In this document: positions 44,634-55,900 of the stretch, in pieces
Position numbering within the stretch: position 1 is the stretch's first letter
How the letters are laid out: each line of letters opens with the position of its first letter
Origin: Phallus indusiatus
Lineage: Eukaryota > Basidiomycota > Agaricomycetes > Phallales > Phallaceae
Direction: 5' to 3'
DNA: 64,000 nt
Assembly (NCBI GenBank): GCA_027605045.1
Contig: JAQFWX010000041.1
Location: 248,001 to 312,000, forward strand
The notes under the pieces: model-generated
The model's input: only the letters and a program-made list of their open reading frames with translations
What the model was told of the DNA's origin: nothing
Database searches by the model: none
Made by a program: the position numbers and the translations under genes

Positions 44634-45782
44634 TCAAGAAGAATTCAAATTGAAGAGCTCTTTCAGGATACGAGCCGTATCGTCAGGACTGGTGACTGTG
44701 TGACCAATTGTTCTGGAATCTATGAAAATTTCATAATCATTTCCGCCCTAGAAAAAAATGAATGTTGATTAATGACAATTCAAACCCTAAAGGTAAGAGA
44801 TAAGTGAGAACCTGCCACGTTTTATCGCCAAAGAAATGAATTTCCGAGTACCCTTCCTGCTCAACGTGTCTAAGACAGTATGTTTTGTCCCAACCTTTGG
44901 GGAACACGTCCAAAGAGATTTGACCGCCGATAGAGTAAGCTAGATCGTATTCCGCGAATTTCTCTTGAAGAACGCGCACAAGCGCGGCACGTAATTGGTG
45001 TTTCTAGTGTAAGAATTGTCTGAAATGGAAATATAATAAAACTAAGTAGAATCAACATGCCTTATCATATTCTTCAAAGGCGTTTCGTTCTTCTACACTG
45101 TAAGGAGGTAAAATAAAGGGAATATTGAAACACCAAGGTCGTAACGGACCTAGCGTTACGCCCTATGGGGCTAACGTTGACCATGCTCTTCCTAAATTCG
45201 ACAAATGTTCCACTTTATCAGAGTGTTAGTAGTCTCCGACGTGAGAGGAATTTTGAGACTTAAAAGACGCACCGTTTAATCGGTATGTCCATATCAGCAA
45301 TGTAATGCAATATAAAATTGACAAGTGTCTTGTACTTTTCTTCCCCAAGCTTCTGAATGAACGAGACCTCAGACACGAGCGTTTGCCCCCTGTAAAACGC
45401 TAAACCGTTCTCGGGAAAACCATAGTCAAATATATCCAACGCTTTGAGAAGATTATTTGAAATGGATTAGAATATAGATTCTTTGCACATGCACAACGAC
45501 GTACGGTCTGCGCCATCAACGCCAAGTTGTTCCTTGATCTTCGATAAATCCGAGCCTCCAACAAATCCTATCGTAACTTGCTTGCGTAGGTCTTTGAGCA
45601 GCTGAAGCATCTCTGGCGAAATTTTCTGGACGTATAGTGAATCGCGATTAGATAAAAGAGGTAAATGCTAATTGGGACGAGTAAGCAATTGGACGGACTC
45701 TTCTAGCAGGTGTCAACGTTCCATCGACGTCAAACAGCAGAATCGTTTGTTTCGGTCTATTGGGTAGAATGGAATCGGACAT
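44634..45782 (-). CDS. SEC53: Phosphomannomutase
   Basis: Exons: 45782-45699, 45625-45505, 45441-45273, 45191-45150, 45097-45061, 45003-44812 and 44747-44634, giving 252 aa. This haloacid-dehalogenase-family enzyme interconverts mannose-6-phosphate and mannose-1-phosphate, supplying GDP-mannose for glycosylation. The nucleophile motif DVDGT is at residues 18-22. [17 protein letters not shown], the [11 protein letters not shown] substrate loop, [21 protein letters not shown] and [16 protein letters not shown] follow. Length equals the family norm. Intron 5 (45060-45004) begins with GC instead of GT (AAG|GCATGT), the known minor GC-AG class. Exons 1 and 4 both end at an unusual GTCCGT donor. 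An in-frame ATG 75 bases upstream exists, but [10 protein letters not shown] fits family N-termini better. Confidence 0.92.
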
Positions 45783-45992
45783 TCTATAATGTAAAGGACA
45801 GTTGAACGTCTGCGAGAAAGGCTGTTCCTTTTGGGCGTCTAGATTGCTTCCGCGCATATTATGCCCTTCGCAGAAAAACGCCGGTTCTACCGCTCGCTGA
45901 CACGATCACAATTTGATGTTATATTCACTAGGCTTCAAGAGGCTTCAAGCAATTCGAGAATATCCACACTCGAACAATGCAGAAGGCGAAAT

Positions 45993-46046
45993 CCAATCAA
46001 GTAATGGACAGCACGCCTATTATTGAGAAACCTGCAAGTTCATTGG
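45993..46046 (+). repeat. Fragment similar to the FunK1 N-terminal coding region
   Basis: The stretch taatggacagcacgcctatt with flanking bases resembles 46640-46685 in the first FunK1 exon (taatagacagcacgcctatt). It is a short, decayed tandem copy lying upstream of the gene and does not keep an open frame. Confidence 0.55.
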
Positions 46047-46326
46047 AGGATGAAGGTAGAGGTTGTATTGTAATTATTTCAGGAAGGGCCTAATAGTCTC
46101 GTCAAAAGTAAACTGAAACGTCGACATTGAACAATGCAAAATCAGATAAGCAGTTGGCGAAGATTCCGAGAATGTACACATCTAGATCTTGTTCCAAGAA
46201 AATTTTTGTAATGCGTACTTGACAATTGCGTTTATCGCGTCGATTAATTGACAGCAATTGGCTGAATTTCTAAAACATAGGGGAAAAATTGTGAACGTGA
46301 TGTCAATTACAAGTTGAGCAGTACAT

Positions 46327-46347
46327 CTGAGTACTAGGAGTACTCAG
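46327..46347. promoter_or_regulatory. 21-base palindrome
   Basis: CTGAGTACT and AGTACTCAG form perfect 9-base arms around AGG, about 200 bases before FunK1. This could be a dimeric factor site or a hairpin. Confidence 0.45.
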
Positions 46348-46364
46348 TACATTATACAGTAGCA

Positions 46365-46379
46365 GTGTACACTGTACAC
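46365..46379. promoter_or_regulatory. 15-base palindrome
   Basis: GTGTACA and TGTACAC form perfect 7-base arms around one C, 17 bases after the previous palindrome. Confidence 0.45.
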
Positions 46380-46487
46380 GGACGACGCGTGTGTCACGTG
46401 TTATTACGCGGTTTATGAGCGCTCGCTCGCCGTCCCTTGTCCTCGTTGCTTCCTGCCCGTTTGAGGACCGTTTTGTGGTCTAAGTGA

Positions 46488-46495
46488 TATAAAAT
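46488..46495 (+). promoter_or_regulatory. TATA box of FunK1
   Basis: TATAAAAT, 55 bases upstream of the proposed start codon. Confidence 0.55.
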
Positions 46496-46542
46496 ACCGG
46501 TACGCGTTGTTCACTTCACAGATTTCACGCGCTCATTTCGAA

Positions 46543-48901
46543 ATGACCACATCACGTATAGTAAGTAATTCTCCCGAACCCGGTAACGGCGAACGTGCTA
46601 CGCCGTCAACACCGCCGAAAAGCAAGACGGATAGTCAGGTAATAGACAGCACGCCTATTTCGGGAAAGTCCGCAAGCAAGGACCAAAATACATTGGACAA
46701 AGACGACGACGTAGATACTCGGCGCGAAAGAATGGCGACCGAAATTACTGGCAAAATTGTCGGTCCTATGTCAGCACGTTCATTCTTGGACACCTATCTC
46801 AAGACAGACGTTACAATAAACGCCTCGGATCTTGATCGGTTTCGCACTGAAATTCAATCAGTGGAACATCTCAAAGATGAAAAGGCCATCTACCCCATAT
46901 TTGTGAGTTTCAGTTTCAGTTTCATTTATTTTGCGAGTCATATCATCGAACTTGTCACTCACAGATTAGAAACATTCAACTCTTATGTCCATTATTACAA
47001 TTCCGCGACACCCATTCAGCGGTCATGAAAGTTTTTAATAATATCGCCATTCGTCCCGATATCTGTGCTTACCTTGACGCTTCCGATTTGAACCTTAACG
47101 ATCCCACCCGACCAGATATCATGATGGAATTCAAAGTTGCCCCTTACGAGGATCCTTTTCTTGACGGTGACGGACCGGGAAAGACAGCAACGTTATTACG
47201 CTCATCCAAAGAAGCAAGATTGAATTTGGGCCAAATAACTACCTATGCTGCTGCTCAACAATCGGCCCAATTCAGGACGCACGTATTCTCAATGTTTTTT
47301 CTGCCTACCTATTTCAGGATACTACGCTGGGACAGATCTGGAATGGTCGTGACTGAGAAGATTAAGTTGACTGACTCACTTCTCCCTGAGTTCTTCCTCC
47401 GCTTTATTCATGCAACCCCAGAACAACAAGGAGTGGACACTACAGTCACCAAACCCTCGTCAGCAGATGCCGCCGCCGCTCGCGAAGCTCTCAAATTACC
47501 CTCAGGCGCGAACCTCGTCCAGTTTTCGGTGTCGCCTGACAAAGGAGGATACATTGTCGGTCGTAAAACATACATGGGATCGCGCAAGTCTCCTTTGGGA
47601 CGCTCTACTAGATCATTCCGCGCTTATTCCATACAGAACCAATCTATCGTGTTCCTGAAAGAGGCTTGGCGCTATGCATCTCAGGAACCTGAGCACAAAA
47701 TTTATGCCAAACTGCATGAAAAACAGGTGCCTCACATAGCAACTGTTATAGACGCCGCCGACATTGCCAATCATGCGACACGTACTCAGGATCTAATACT
47801 AAACGAACTCTCATGGGCCATTGAGCAACCTAAACGTCTTCGCAAACATATACACTATCGGCTGGTTCTTAAAGAAGTCGCGTCTCCTCTTACAACATTT
47901 TCTTCAACGAAACACCTCGTACAAGTAATTCGGCAAGCTATCATTGGTGTGTTCTATGAAAATATATCATCCTCTTCCATTCGTTTAAATGTTCATTAGC
48001 GCATCAAAAAGCTTATGAAAAACCGGGACCGGGCATATTGCACAGAGATATTAGCATTAACAATGTGATGATTTATAACGGCGAAGCACTTCTTATTGAT
48101 TGGGATTTATGCAAGAGTGCGGATGAAGACTCAGTGCCAAGAGAACTTGAAAGAACGGTATGAGGTGTATTGATGTTCAGGATTTCATTTATAACATATA
48201 TATGTCAGGGAACTTGGCAGTTCATTGCAGCTAGGTTGCTACTTGAAGTAACGACTCCCCCTGGCCCGCACAACTTGACGGATGATCTGGAATCATTTGT
48301 TCATCTGTTGACTTGGATGGCATTTGTGCATACGGCCAGTACCCTGGCCACATTGAAGCCAGCCAGTGTGGCTCATTTTGTGAAGGAAACGTACGAAGAA
48401 TCTTACCAAGACCAAAATGGGAATTATTTTGGAGGACTGCGGAAAGCCGGGCATTTCACGAATGGTTTAATGCTACGCAATGCCGGGTTTTCCAGCGAAA
48501 ATCTTTCAGATTTACTTAAAACACTGACCGAAAGATTTGCCATTCGGTATGTAGAAGATCCATCCCAGCCATCTTTTTGGAAAAGGAAGTCCCCCTCGGA
48601 AATCGCCCAGAAGGATCAAGTGATCGATGCACACAAGGCGAAGTTGATGAGCATATCGAATTCGGAATGGATAATTGGAGTATTCGATGAAATTCTCGAC
48701 TCACCAAATTGGCCCGAAAATGACAGCTTGGTGGATAATAAACTCGGCGTGAAACAATTTGGAACGTCGACCAATGCTCAGTCGGGGAATAGTCAGCGGA
48801 GATCTCGGGAAAGTACACATGAAGAAAATAGGAAAAGGATGAAGACTTCAGCGTCTCAATCAGGCAGCTTACAGACCGTAAACGAGAGTAGTCCTCAGTG
48901 A
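46543..48901 (+). CDS. FunK1-type fungal protein kinase
   Basis: Exons: 46543-46902, 46965-47946, 48000-48157 and 48209-48901, giving 730 aa. The catalytic loop reads ILHRDISINNVMI (HRD at residues 462-464) and is followed by LLIDWDLC in place of a DFG motif, and then GTWQFIAARLL; this set is characteristic of the FunK1 kinases expanded in mushrooms. The N-terminal 120 residues are polar, with Ser/Thr-Pro sites. Residues 120-330 contain the family-specific lobe (DIMMEFKV, IFVSF region, AQFRTHVFS, RILRWDRSG). The tail is charged and holds a KRMK basic patch. Substrates and biological role of these kinases are poorly known. No break is seen, so the gene is probably active. Confidence 0.88.
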
Positions 48902-49310
48902 ACGTCATTGCGGTTTGTTTGACAGTGTGTATATCAATTCTTGAGGCGGATTTGGCGCGCTTTGAGGCCGCCACATTAGCATACTGTACTATAAGATAAT
49001 GCGATGAATACCCATAATTAACATGACAATTATCGAGGCATACCTATTTCAGAATTCTATTTCAACCTTTCGAATTGAACGAAGGATGGAAAGGGATACC
49101 CCTCAAAGGGACTTCGTTAGACATTCCGTACGTTGTTTCGGTTTCGACCGTAGTGTTTCTATCACTGCTGAAAATATCACCCACATGGACGATTGACCAA
49201 GGTTCAAAAAATATCGGACTATTCTACATTTTTTTGATTTAAGAAATTCAAGCTACATACTGACTTAAGGAATGAGCTCTAAAAAATAAAACTAAGATAA
49301 ATTGAGATCA
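48902..49310. other. Convergent intergenic, FunK1 and SAC1
   Basis: 409 bases between two convergent stop codons. No gene is seen. AT-rich stretches with aataaa-like motifs near 49286 fit 3' end formation for SAC1. Confidence 0.5.
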
Positions 49311-51991
49311 TCAATCTATACGTTTCTTAAGGGTATCCATCTCAACAACTTCAGATCTTTGTTTAACCGGTAGAGTTCCACCGTGTTTCAGTAAATTACC
49401 GAGACCATTTCGTGCTGACCGAAAACCAGGACCATTATAATAAATAGAGTCTATCCGGGGGTTGAGACGGGGCCAGGAGACGTATTCTACCCCATGAATG
49501 AAAATGTATGCCAAGGAAAGTATAGTTAGAGTAGCCCAGATTGAGAAATAATAGACCAAGGAATATTCTAAAAACATTGTTCACAATTAAGAAGAGATAA
49601 ATCAATTTATGACAAGACGTACCTGAAGTCCGGGGTAAGGTTAAACCAGCAAATATCATGAATATTGAGAAATAAAGGAGATAAGGCATCTGTGAAAACT
49701 GGGTCAGAATGTATGGTTGTAAAGGGATAGCCCACGTACCGAACGAATCAATAGAGGCCGATTGTCAACTAGCAATGCTCTCTGTAAACCCGATGCAGCT
49801 TCGGATGTCCACGCCCCAGTTACGATGTCAAATCCGTCCTGAATAGAATACATATATTTTTTCAAAAATTTTTAAAAAAAATAGACCACAACATACCTGC
49901 CTAGTCCCATCAAAGTAGTTGTTCTTCATATATCGCATTACGGAATTTACACCGTCTTGTAAGAGTCCTCTAAAACCGCGTTTTCCCGTTCTGGTAAAAT
50001 CAGTTTTGAGAGCTCCTGTACCGCTGTAAGCACATGATATAGAGTCTGCATGATCTGCCCATACTGAAATCGACGTCTTATTTAGTATATCATTTATCTG
50101 CGCTTGGAGAGTCACTCACTGCGACGGAAATTATCCATAAAGTCCGGAAATTGTTCAACAGACTCCGATGGTTGGAGTATACCAACTACTCTTAGCTGTT
50201 GTGTCAGCATCCATCGGGCTAAGGCCGATTGAACCACGTTGGTTCGGTCAAGATTGTCCATGCAGTTCGTCCGAATAACCCCAGTTTGAGAGCGAGCTTG
50301 ACCATGATTAGTGTTTTCGTGGTAATAGCTGAATAAATTCTCAAATTTTGGACAGAAGGTGCATTACTGAAAAATTATTTTTACCCTTTTTGTATTAAAT
50401 CATCTTTTATTCTTTCAATAAGGATATCAATTCGGTGCCACTGCATGTTATGGCATTCTCGATGGAAATCAAAATAATCGTATTCCACGTCGGGTATATT
50501 AGACTACGAACGCTGTCAGTGAACTTCTTAGAGGAAAAAAAAATCTAGAAACGAACCAAGGACAAATATTTCTCATATGCTTCTTTAATAGGCTTCTCGT
50601 AACCTTTTTGTTTTATCAAATTCACGATGTGTTGAGTACCGTATCTTGAAATTTGGTCTTTGAAATGCAATCCCAATGCTTCTTGCTAGTCATAGAAATA
50701 GCCCATTTCAGCTGAAAGAAAACGAATTTAATTTCAATTTTCAGCCCATACCGTGTTCTTGAGCTCCATGATTTGCAAATCTGGCTTGTATCGTAGATTG
50801 TTTATCTCAGCCCAAAACAAGGGGATGCTTCCACGTATTTGGACGAAGCTTAATATACTGGTATCATCGTCAGAATTATTGTCCACAATTATTATTTGTT
50901 CTGTTTCATTATAGTTGGCGACGTTTCCTTTATCGTCTATTCCTCGGGTAAAATATCTGGTTCCAGCGCGGTATCTAGAGCGACGGCTAATGAGTGCAAA
51001 TTTGAAGGGCCGTGAATTGATGATGGCATCGCAGACATCAAACGCTAGTTGAATTATAAGTGAGACGGCGATAAAATATTCAAGTATGACATACTCCCAT
51101 AAATTATCGGCAAAATAAATCGACTAAGCTATAAGGATGGTGTAAGCCGGGTGTAATTTGCCAGGGTGTTTGAACAGCTTACATCGGTTTCCGGAGAGGA
51201 GAGGGTCACATCAATAAACCGCGAATGAAGAAATTTATTCCAGAAAAATCTGTCATCAGCCTATCAAATAGCATATTTTGTTAAGTTAATGTAAGGGATG
51301 CAGGTCGAAATAAAATTGGACAACGTTACAATTTGCCATAAAGGTTTTCCTGCGTCATGATCGCGCATTTCTCTTTGAGTTTGAATCCGCCGAGTAATGT
51401 CACAGGTATAACTAAGCCAAAAAGTACCGCCATAGAGATGCGAACGAACTAAGTCGAGTAGATGGCTCTCCACCGGATTTTGGTATAGAGAACTTGAAGA
51501 CGTCAACGGGAGTACTTTGAAATCTGTGGCGCGATAAACTTCGTGGCCAAAGAGTTGGCCAGAATGACGGCGTCCGGTAATCACCACGACAAAATCAGCT
51601 ATATGGAATGATGTGTGTGTTTATCTTTCTCGGCTTAAAAATATGATAACGTACACGCCGTCAAAGAAAGGAAGCCTATGATTCCATAAATTCGGTCCGC
51701 GCGATCCAAGTGCAAAGACTGAAGAATGTGTGCGGCTGTAAACCAAACAAAATATCGCTAGTCTTAAGAGAGTAAAATAATTTGTACATCTTCAATGGGC
51801 GTACATTCTAGAGTGATGTTCCCCGTTAGCCGGTTAATCGTTAGACATGGTGAACTATCGCGGGGACAAAAGATGTAGTACTGGTCGTTGACGAAGCTAC
51901 CTGTAGTGTTAAAGACGTCACATAAGGGGTAATGAAAAACTTACAGCTCCAATGAATCGTGCAAACGCTTAGGACTTGACTTCAGTTCCAT
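49311..51991 (-). CDS. SAC1: SAC1 phosphoinositide phosphatase
   Basis: Fourteen exons: 51991-51945, 51896-51788, 51718-51655, 51598-51330, 51260-51183, 51128-51095, 51044-50752, 50685-50557, 50503-50385, 50328-50120, 50063-49897, 49838-49740, 49689-49623 and 49567-49311, giving 646 aa. SAC1 dephosphorylates phosphatidylinositol-4-phosphate at the endoplasmic reticulum and Golgi. The Sac domain shows [45 protein letters not shown] and the catalytic Cys-x5-Arg motif in [12 protein letters not shown] (C403, R409). Two hydrophobic helices near the C-terminus ([17 protein letters not shown] and [16 protein letters not shown]) are the usual membrane anchor. Length matches the family (623 in yeast). 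Exons 1-3 (short, weaker conservation) are the least certain; exon 2 needs the second of two nearby AGs. Confidence 0.9.
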
Positions 51992-52567
51992 CTGGCCGCT
52001 GTTCAGCTGCTCTCCTGAGGTGATTCGTTTATGTAATATAGGCGCTAAATTTGAACACACGAATCCACGAATTTGCTACGGATACGGAGAATATTTTCTA
52101 AAGGGATCATGGCCATCATCGAACGAGCTGATATACGATGGATCATCGGTTTATTGTGAGAGAAGTCAATTTTTTTTAATTAGAAGTGTCATAGCGCAGC
52201 TGGTTTATGAATGGCAGTTATCCATAATCAAAATAGATTTAGCATGAGGGAACACATTCATTTGTGTAACTACTATGAAGCGCAAATGGTTACCACATCT
52301 TGGACAATAGAGTCGGAGAACTCAATCCCATCCACGGGGCCTGAAACAACTCAAACGCGAACGGCGTATACTGAAAGAGTGGGAGGCAAGAAGGGGTGTC
52401 CTATACATCTGTCCGGGACTATACTGTAGCGATTCCCATGTACGAATTTGGCATCAATAGTTGGGGTTGTCCCACTTTGCGCACTACCATAGTGACGGTA
52501 GATGGCGCGATGCTAGATTCATCAACGAGGATTCACATTTCCGGCGTGAAATTGACGGACATACCAT
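51992..52567. other. Intergenic, SAC1 upstream region to retrotransposon
   Basis: 576 bases. No gene is seen; the short frames at 52020 and 52211 have no support. The left end should contain the SAC1 promoter and the right end is the insertion site of the first retrotransposon. Confidence 0.5.
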
Positions 52568-52860
52568 TGTAACGGTTCCGCTATGAGCAGCGGACTACTA
52601 TTAACCATAGTACATATTCGTATATACATACAATTGTATGCAGACGATCGTCGTCTGCACAAGTACCTAGTATTATGTAATGTACATAGGCGCCGTCACA
52701 CCAGTAAAATACCGCGTAACGGTAAAGGCGCCGGCAGCCTTTCTTACCTGCACTTGCAAATATACAGCTTTATACTGTTTGTTGTGAGTCCGTAAGAACC
52801 GGGCTAATCGTAAACTGTAACGAAACGTTACATCTTTTTTAACACCTAAACGGCGTTACA
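52568..52860 (+). repeat. Probable 5' LTR of retrotransposon 1
   Basis: It begins TGTAACGG and ends at GGCGTTACA, the expected TG...CA with inverted ends, 50 bases before the gag start. An alternative end is the CGTTACA at 52832. The partner LTR is outside the window, so the limits are not fixed. Confidence 0.45.
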
Positions 52861-52909
52861 ATTTCCAAAATACGCCAATCGTATTTGCTAGTTTATAGTG
52901 AGAGAGGAT

Positions 52910-55900
52910 ATGCCTCCTAAAAGCAACAAGAAGTCAAAAAAGAACGTAGGCGAACCACCACCTACCGAAGGCGGTCCATCCACATCTGCACGAGCAGGTG
53001 ATACTGTTGTGATAGATGCAGCATTGTTTGAAACACTAGTCGCGGACCACGCGAATCGATCTAGACAAGGATCGAGACAAGGATCGAGACAAGCTTCACC
53101 AGCGCGGAGCGAATCAGGTGAATCAGTGAAATCGACCAGATCTCATAAGTCCAACCTCGGAAAAGACGAGGTAGTCCTACCACGTAAGATGATTGAGGAT
53201 GCAAAAAGGATGATCCATGACCTCGTAAGAGGTGATACACCGGGACAAGACGTCGGTGATATGTTAGTACAACTAGATGCAGCCGTAATACCCGATGAAG
53301 AAGAACCGTGGACAACGGTGAAAGGGAAAGGTCGTGCACGAGACGACAATAGAACCAGCACGACAATACTGGCTCCAGTAATGGACAACGCGCAGGCGAC
53401 GGTTGTTAGGGCTACTCAGCTCAGGCTAGAGGGAGGGGATCCTAAGATAATATATTGCGGAAAACACTAACTACTCACCTAGAGGGAGGGGATCCTAAGA
53501 GAACAAGCTTAGGGACCCTCACTCTAGGGACAGCGACTATATACATGAAAAACGATAGCGCGGCGTGCGGCCCTGACACAACTAAGTGCTAGGCGCCCGA
53601 ACCGAACCTAAGCGACGTGATGTCACGGGCATCACGCCGAGTACGAGCGCGCGACGCGCGCGAGTAAAGAAAGTGAAATAGAGGCAGAACGAGGAGACGG
53701 AAAATGGAAGTAATGGACGGGAAATGTAAATGAAATAGAAATAAACATATACCGATGATAATAAATAAGGAAAGTAAGGGGACGCGGTAGCGTACCCTGA
53801 CACCATCCCCCCTTCAACGAGGCGGCGTCCCGACGCCTGTAGCTTCGACTAATGACGCTTGTAACTTAGAAAAATCAAACCGAGGGCGACGATGGAAAAG
53901 AAGGCCATTTATCGAGCGTGGCGCACTCGGATGTTCGCGGTGGAATTCCTTAATGAGATCTGGGGCTGCAATATTCGACTCGGGTTCCCACTGATCGTGC
54001 TCGGGACCATAGCCTTCCCAACGCACCTTATACTCGAGTCGTCTCCGGAAGACACGACTGTCCAGAATCCGTTCCACGACGTAGTGTTCACCGTCGTCTC
54101 TGACCTCAGGAGGTGGTGGAGCCTTAACACGACGACCCGGGATCGTATCTTCGACCTTTGGACGTAACTTCCCGACATGGAAGACGGGGTGGAGTCTTGA
54201 CATCGACAGTGGTAGACGTAGCCTGTATGCATGGGACCCGACCTTGTTGACTATCGGAAATGGGCCTAGGTACCGATGCGACAATTTGGCGGAAGGTCTG
54301 GTGGTGCGGATGTCGCTCGAATCGAGGTATACCTTGTCGCCAACCTTGTATTCAGGTGCTGGGATGTGTTTCCGATCGTAATACTTGGCCATCTCGTCTT
54401 TCGACCTGGCTATAGCGGCCTTGGCTTCCTCTATCGTCGATTCCATACGCGTCTTGAACTCGTTGACAGATTCGATCTTCGAGTCGGCAACCTGCGGTTC
54501 GAATCCCATACGAGGATGTCGTCCAGTGTCGAGCTCAAAAGGTGTCGAACGCGTGGCTGAGTGCACATGGTTGTTGTATGCGAACTCAGCCATGGGCAGC
54601 AGCTGGTCCCAGTCGTCCTGTTGCTCTGAGGTGAAGAGCCGAAGATACTGCTCGACTTCTGCATTGACGCGTTCTGTCTGACCATCGGTTTGAGGATGAT
54701 ATGCAGTAGAGGGTGCAAGCCGTATGCCAAGGAGCCTAGAAAGCTCCTGCGTGAAGCGGGACGCGAACTGGGGGCCCCTGTCAGAGATCACCTTCATGGG
54801 AAGCCCATGGAGCTTCCAGACGTGCTGGAGGTACAGTCGGGCCAGACCTGTCGCGTCAAGTGTCGTAAATGTCGGCACGAAATGAACCCGTTTGGTGAGA
54901 GAGTCGACGACAGAGAGGATCGCGTCGAAACCGTTGGATTCTGGCAGCTCCACGATGAAGTCGACTGAGATGTGTTCCCAGGGTCGACTTGGCACTTCTG
55001 TGGGTCGGAGAAGTCCATAGGGGGCATGACGAGACGGTTTCGTACGTAGACACATGTCGCAGGCCTCTACATAGCGTTGTACATACCTAGAGACACCTGG
55101 CCACCAAAAGGTGCGCGAAACGAGCTCAAGAGTCTTGAAACGACCCGGGTGACCACCGAGTTTGGTGTCGTGGTGTCTGGAAAGGATTTTCCGACGCAAT
55201 TCGTCCACATTTGGCACATAAACCTTGCCGCGATAGTAGAGGAGGTCCTGGTCTTCAAACCATTCCGACGAGTGAGCCGAACGACCACCCAGTGCACGAA
55301 GTGTTGCAACGGCTTTAGACACACTATCCTCAACCTTGCCTTCCCGATTGGCCTTGTGAATCTGGCGTAGAAGATCCTCCTCCTCCCCCTTAAGACGGAA
55401 TGTTTGCAGAGCATTGATTGCAAACATTTCGGGTCGGATTAAGGTGACGCCACGATTGTCGTCCTTTCCCGAGCCATGATCTGGGCGACGGGATAAGCCA
55501 TCAGGTTTACCCATCGACTTACCCGGTATATGCTGCAGAGTAAAGTCGAATCGTGAGAGATATACTGACCATCTGGCTTGACGACGATTGAGGTTACGCG
55601 CGGACATGAAATACTCGAGATTCTTGTGATCAGTCCGTATGTCGATAGGGTGAGACGCGCCTTCAAGAAAGTGTCGCCATTCCTCTAAGGACCGTATGAT
55701 AGTGAGCATCTCCTTGTCGTGAATCTTGTAGTTGCGTTCAACGGGACTGAGGGCCTTCGAGAAGAAAGCAACTGGGTGCCATTTACCGTCTTCGCTCGAC
55801 AACTGTGAAAGAACTGCGCCTGTTGCAAAGTCGGAGCTGTCTGCTTCAACCCGGTAAGGATTAGCGGGGTTGGGGATGAGGAGAATAGGAGCAGAGGTGA

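Larger units (their letters stand above)
45783..46542. other. Divergent intergenic, phosphomannomutase and FunK1
   Basis: 760 bases with no complete gene. It contains a fragment of FunK1 sequence, two palindromes, an E-box CACGTG (46395-46400), two ACGCGT sites (46385-46390 and 46502-46507) and a TATA box. ACGCGT is the MluI cell-cycle box recognised by MBF in other fungi; its role here is inferred. Confidence 0.5.

Noticed and set aside
54496..54506. GGTTCGAATCC, a perfect tRNA B-box
   Set aside because: It lies in the pol coding region of retrotransposon 2 (minus-strand codons before the DDE-downstream part), and no A-box, acceptor stem or cloverleaf can be drawn around it.
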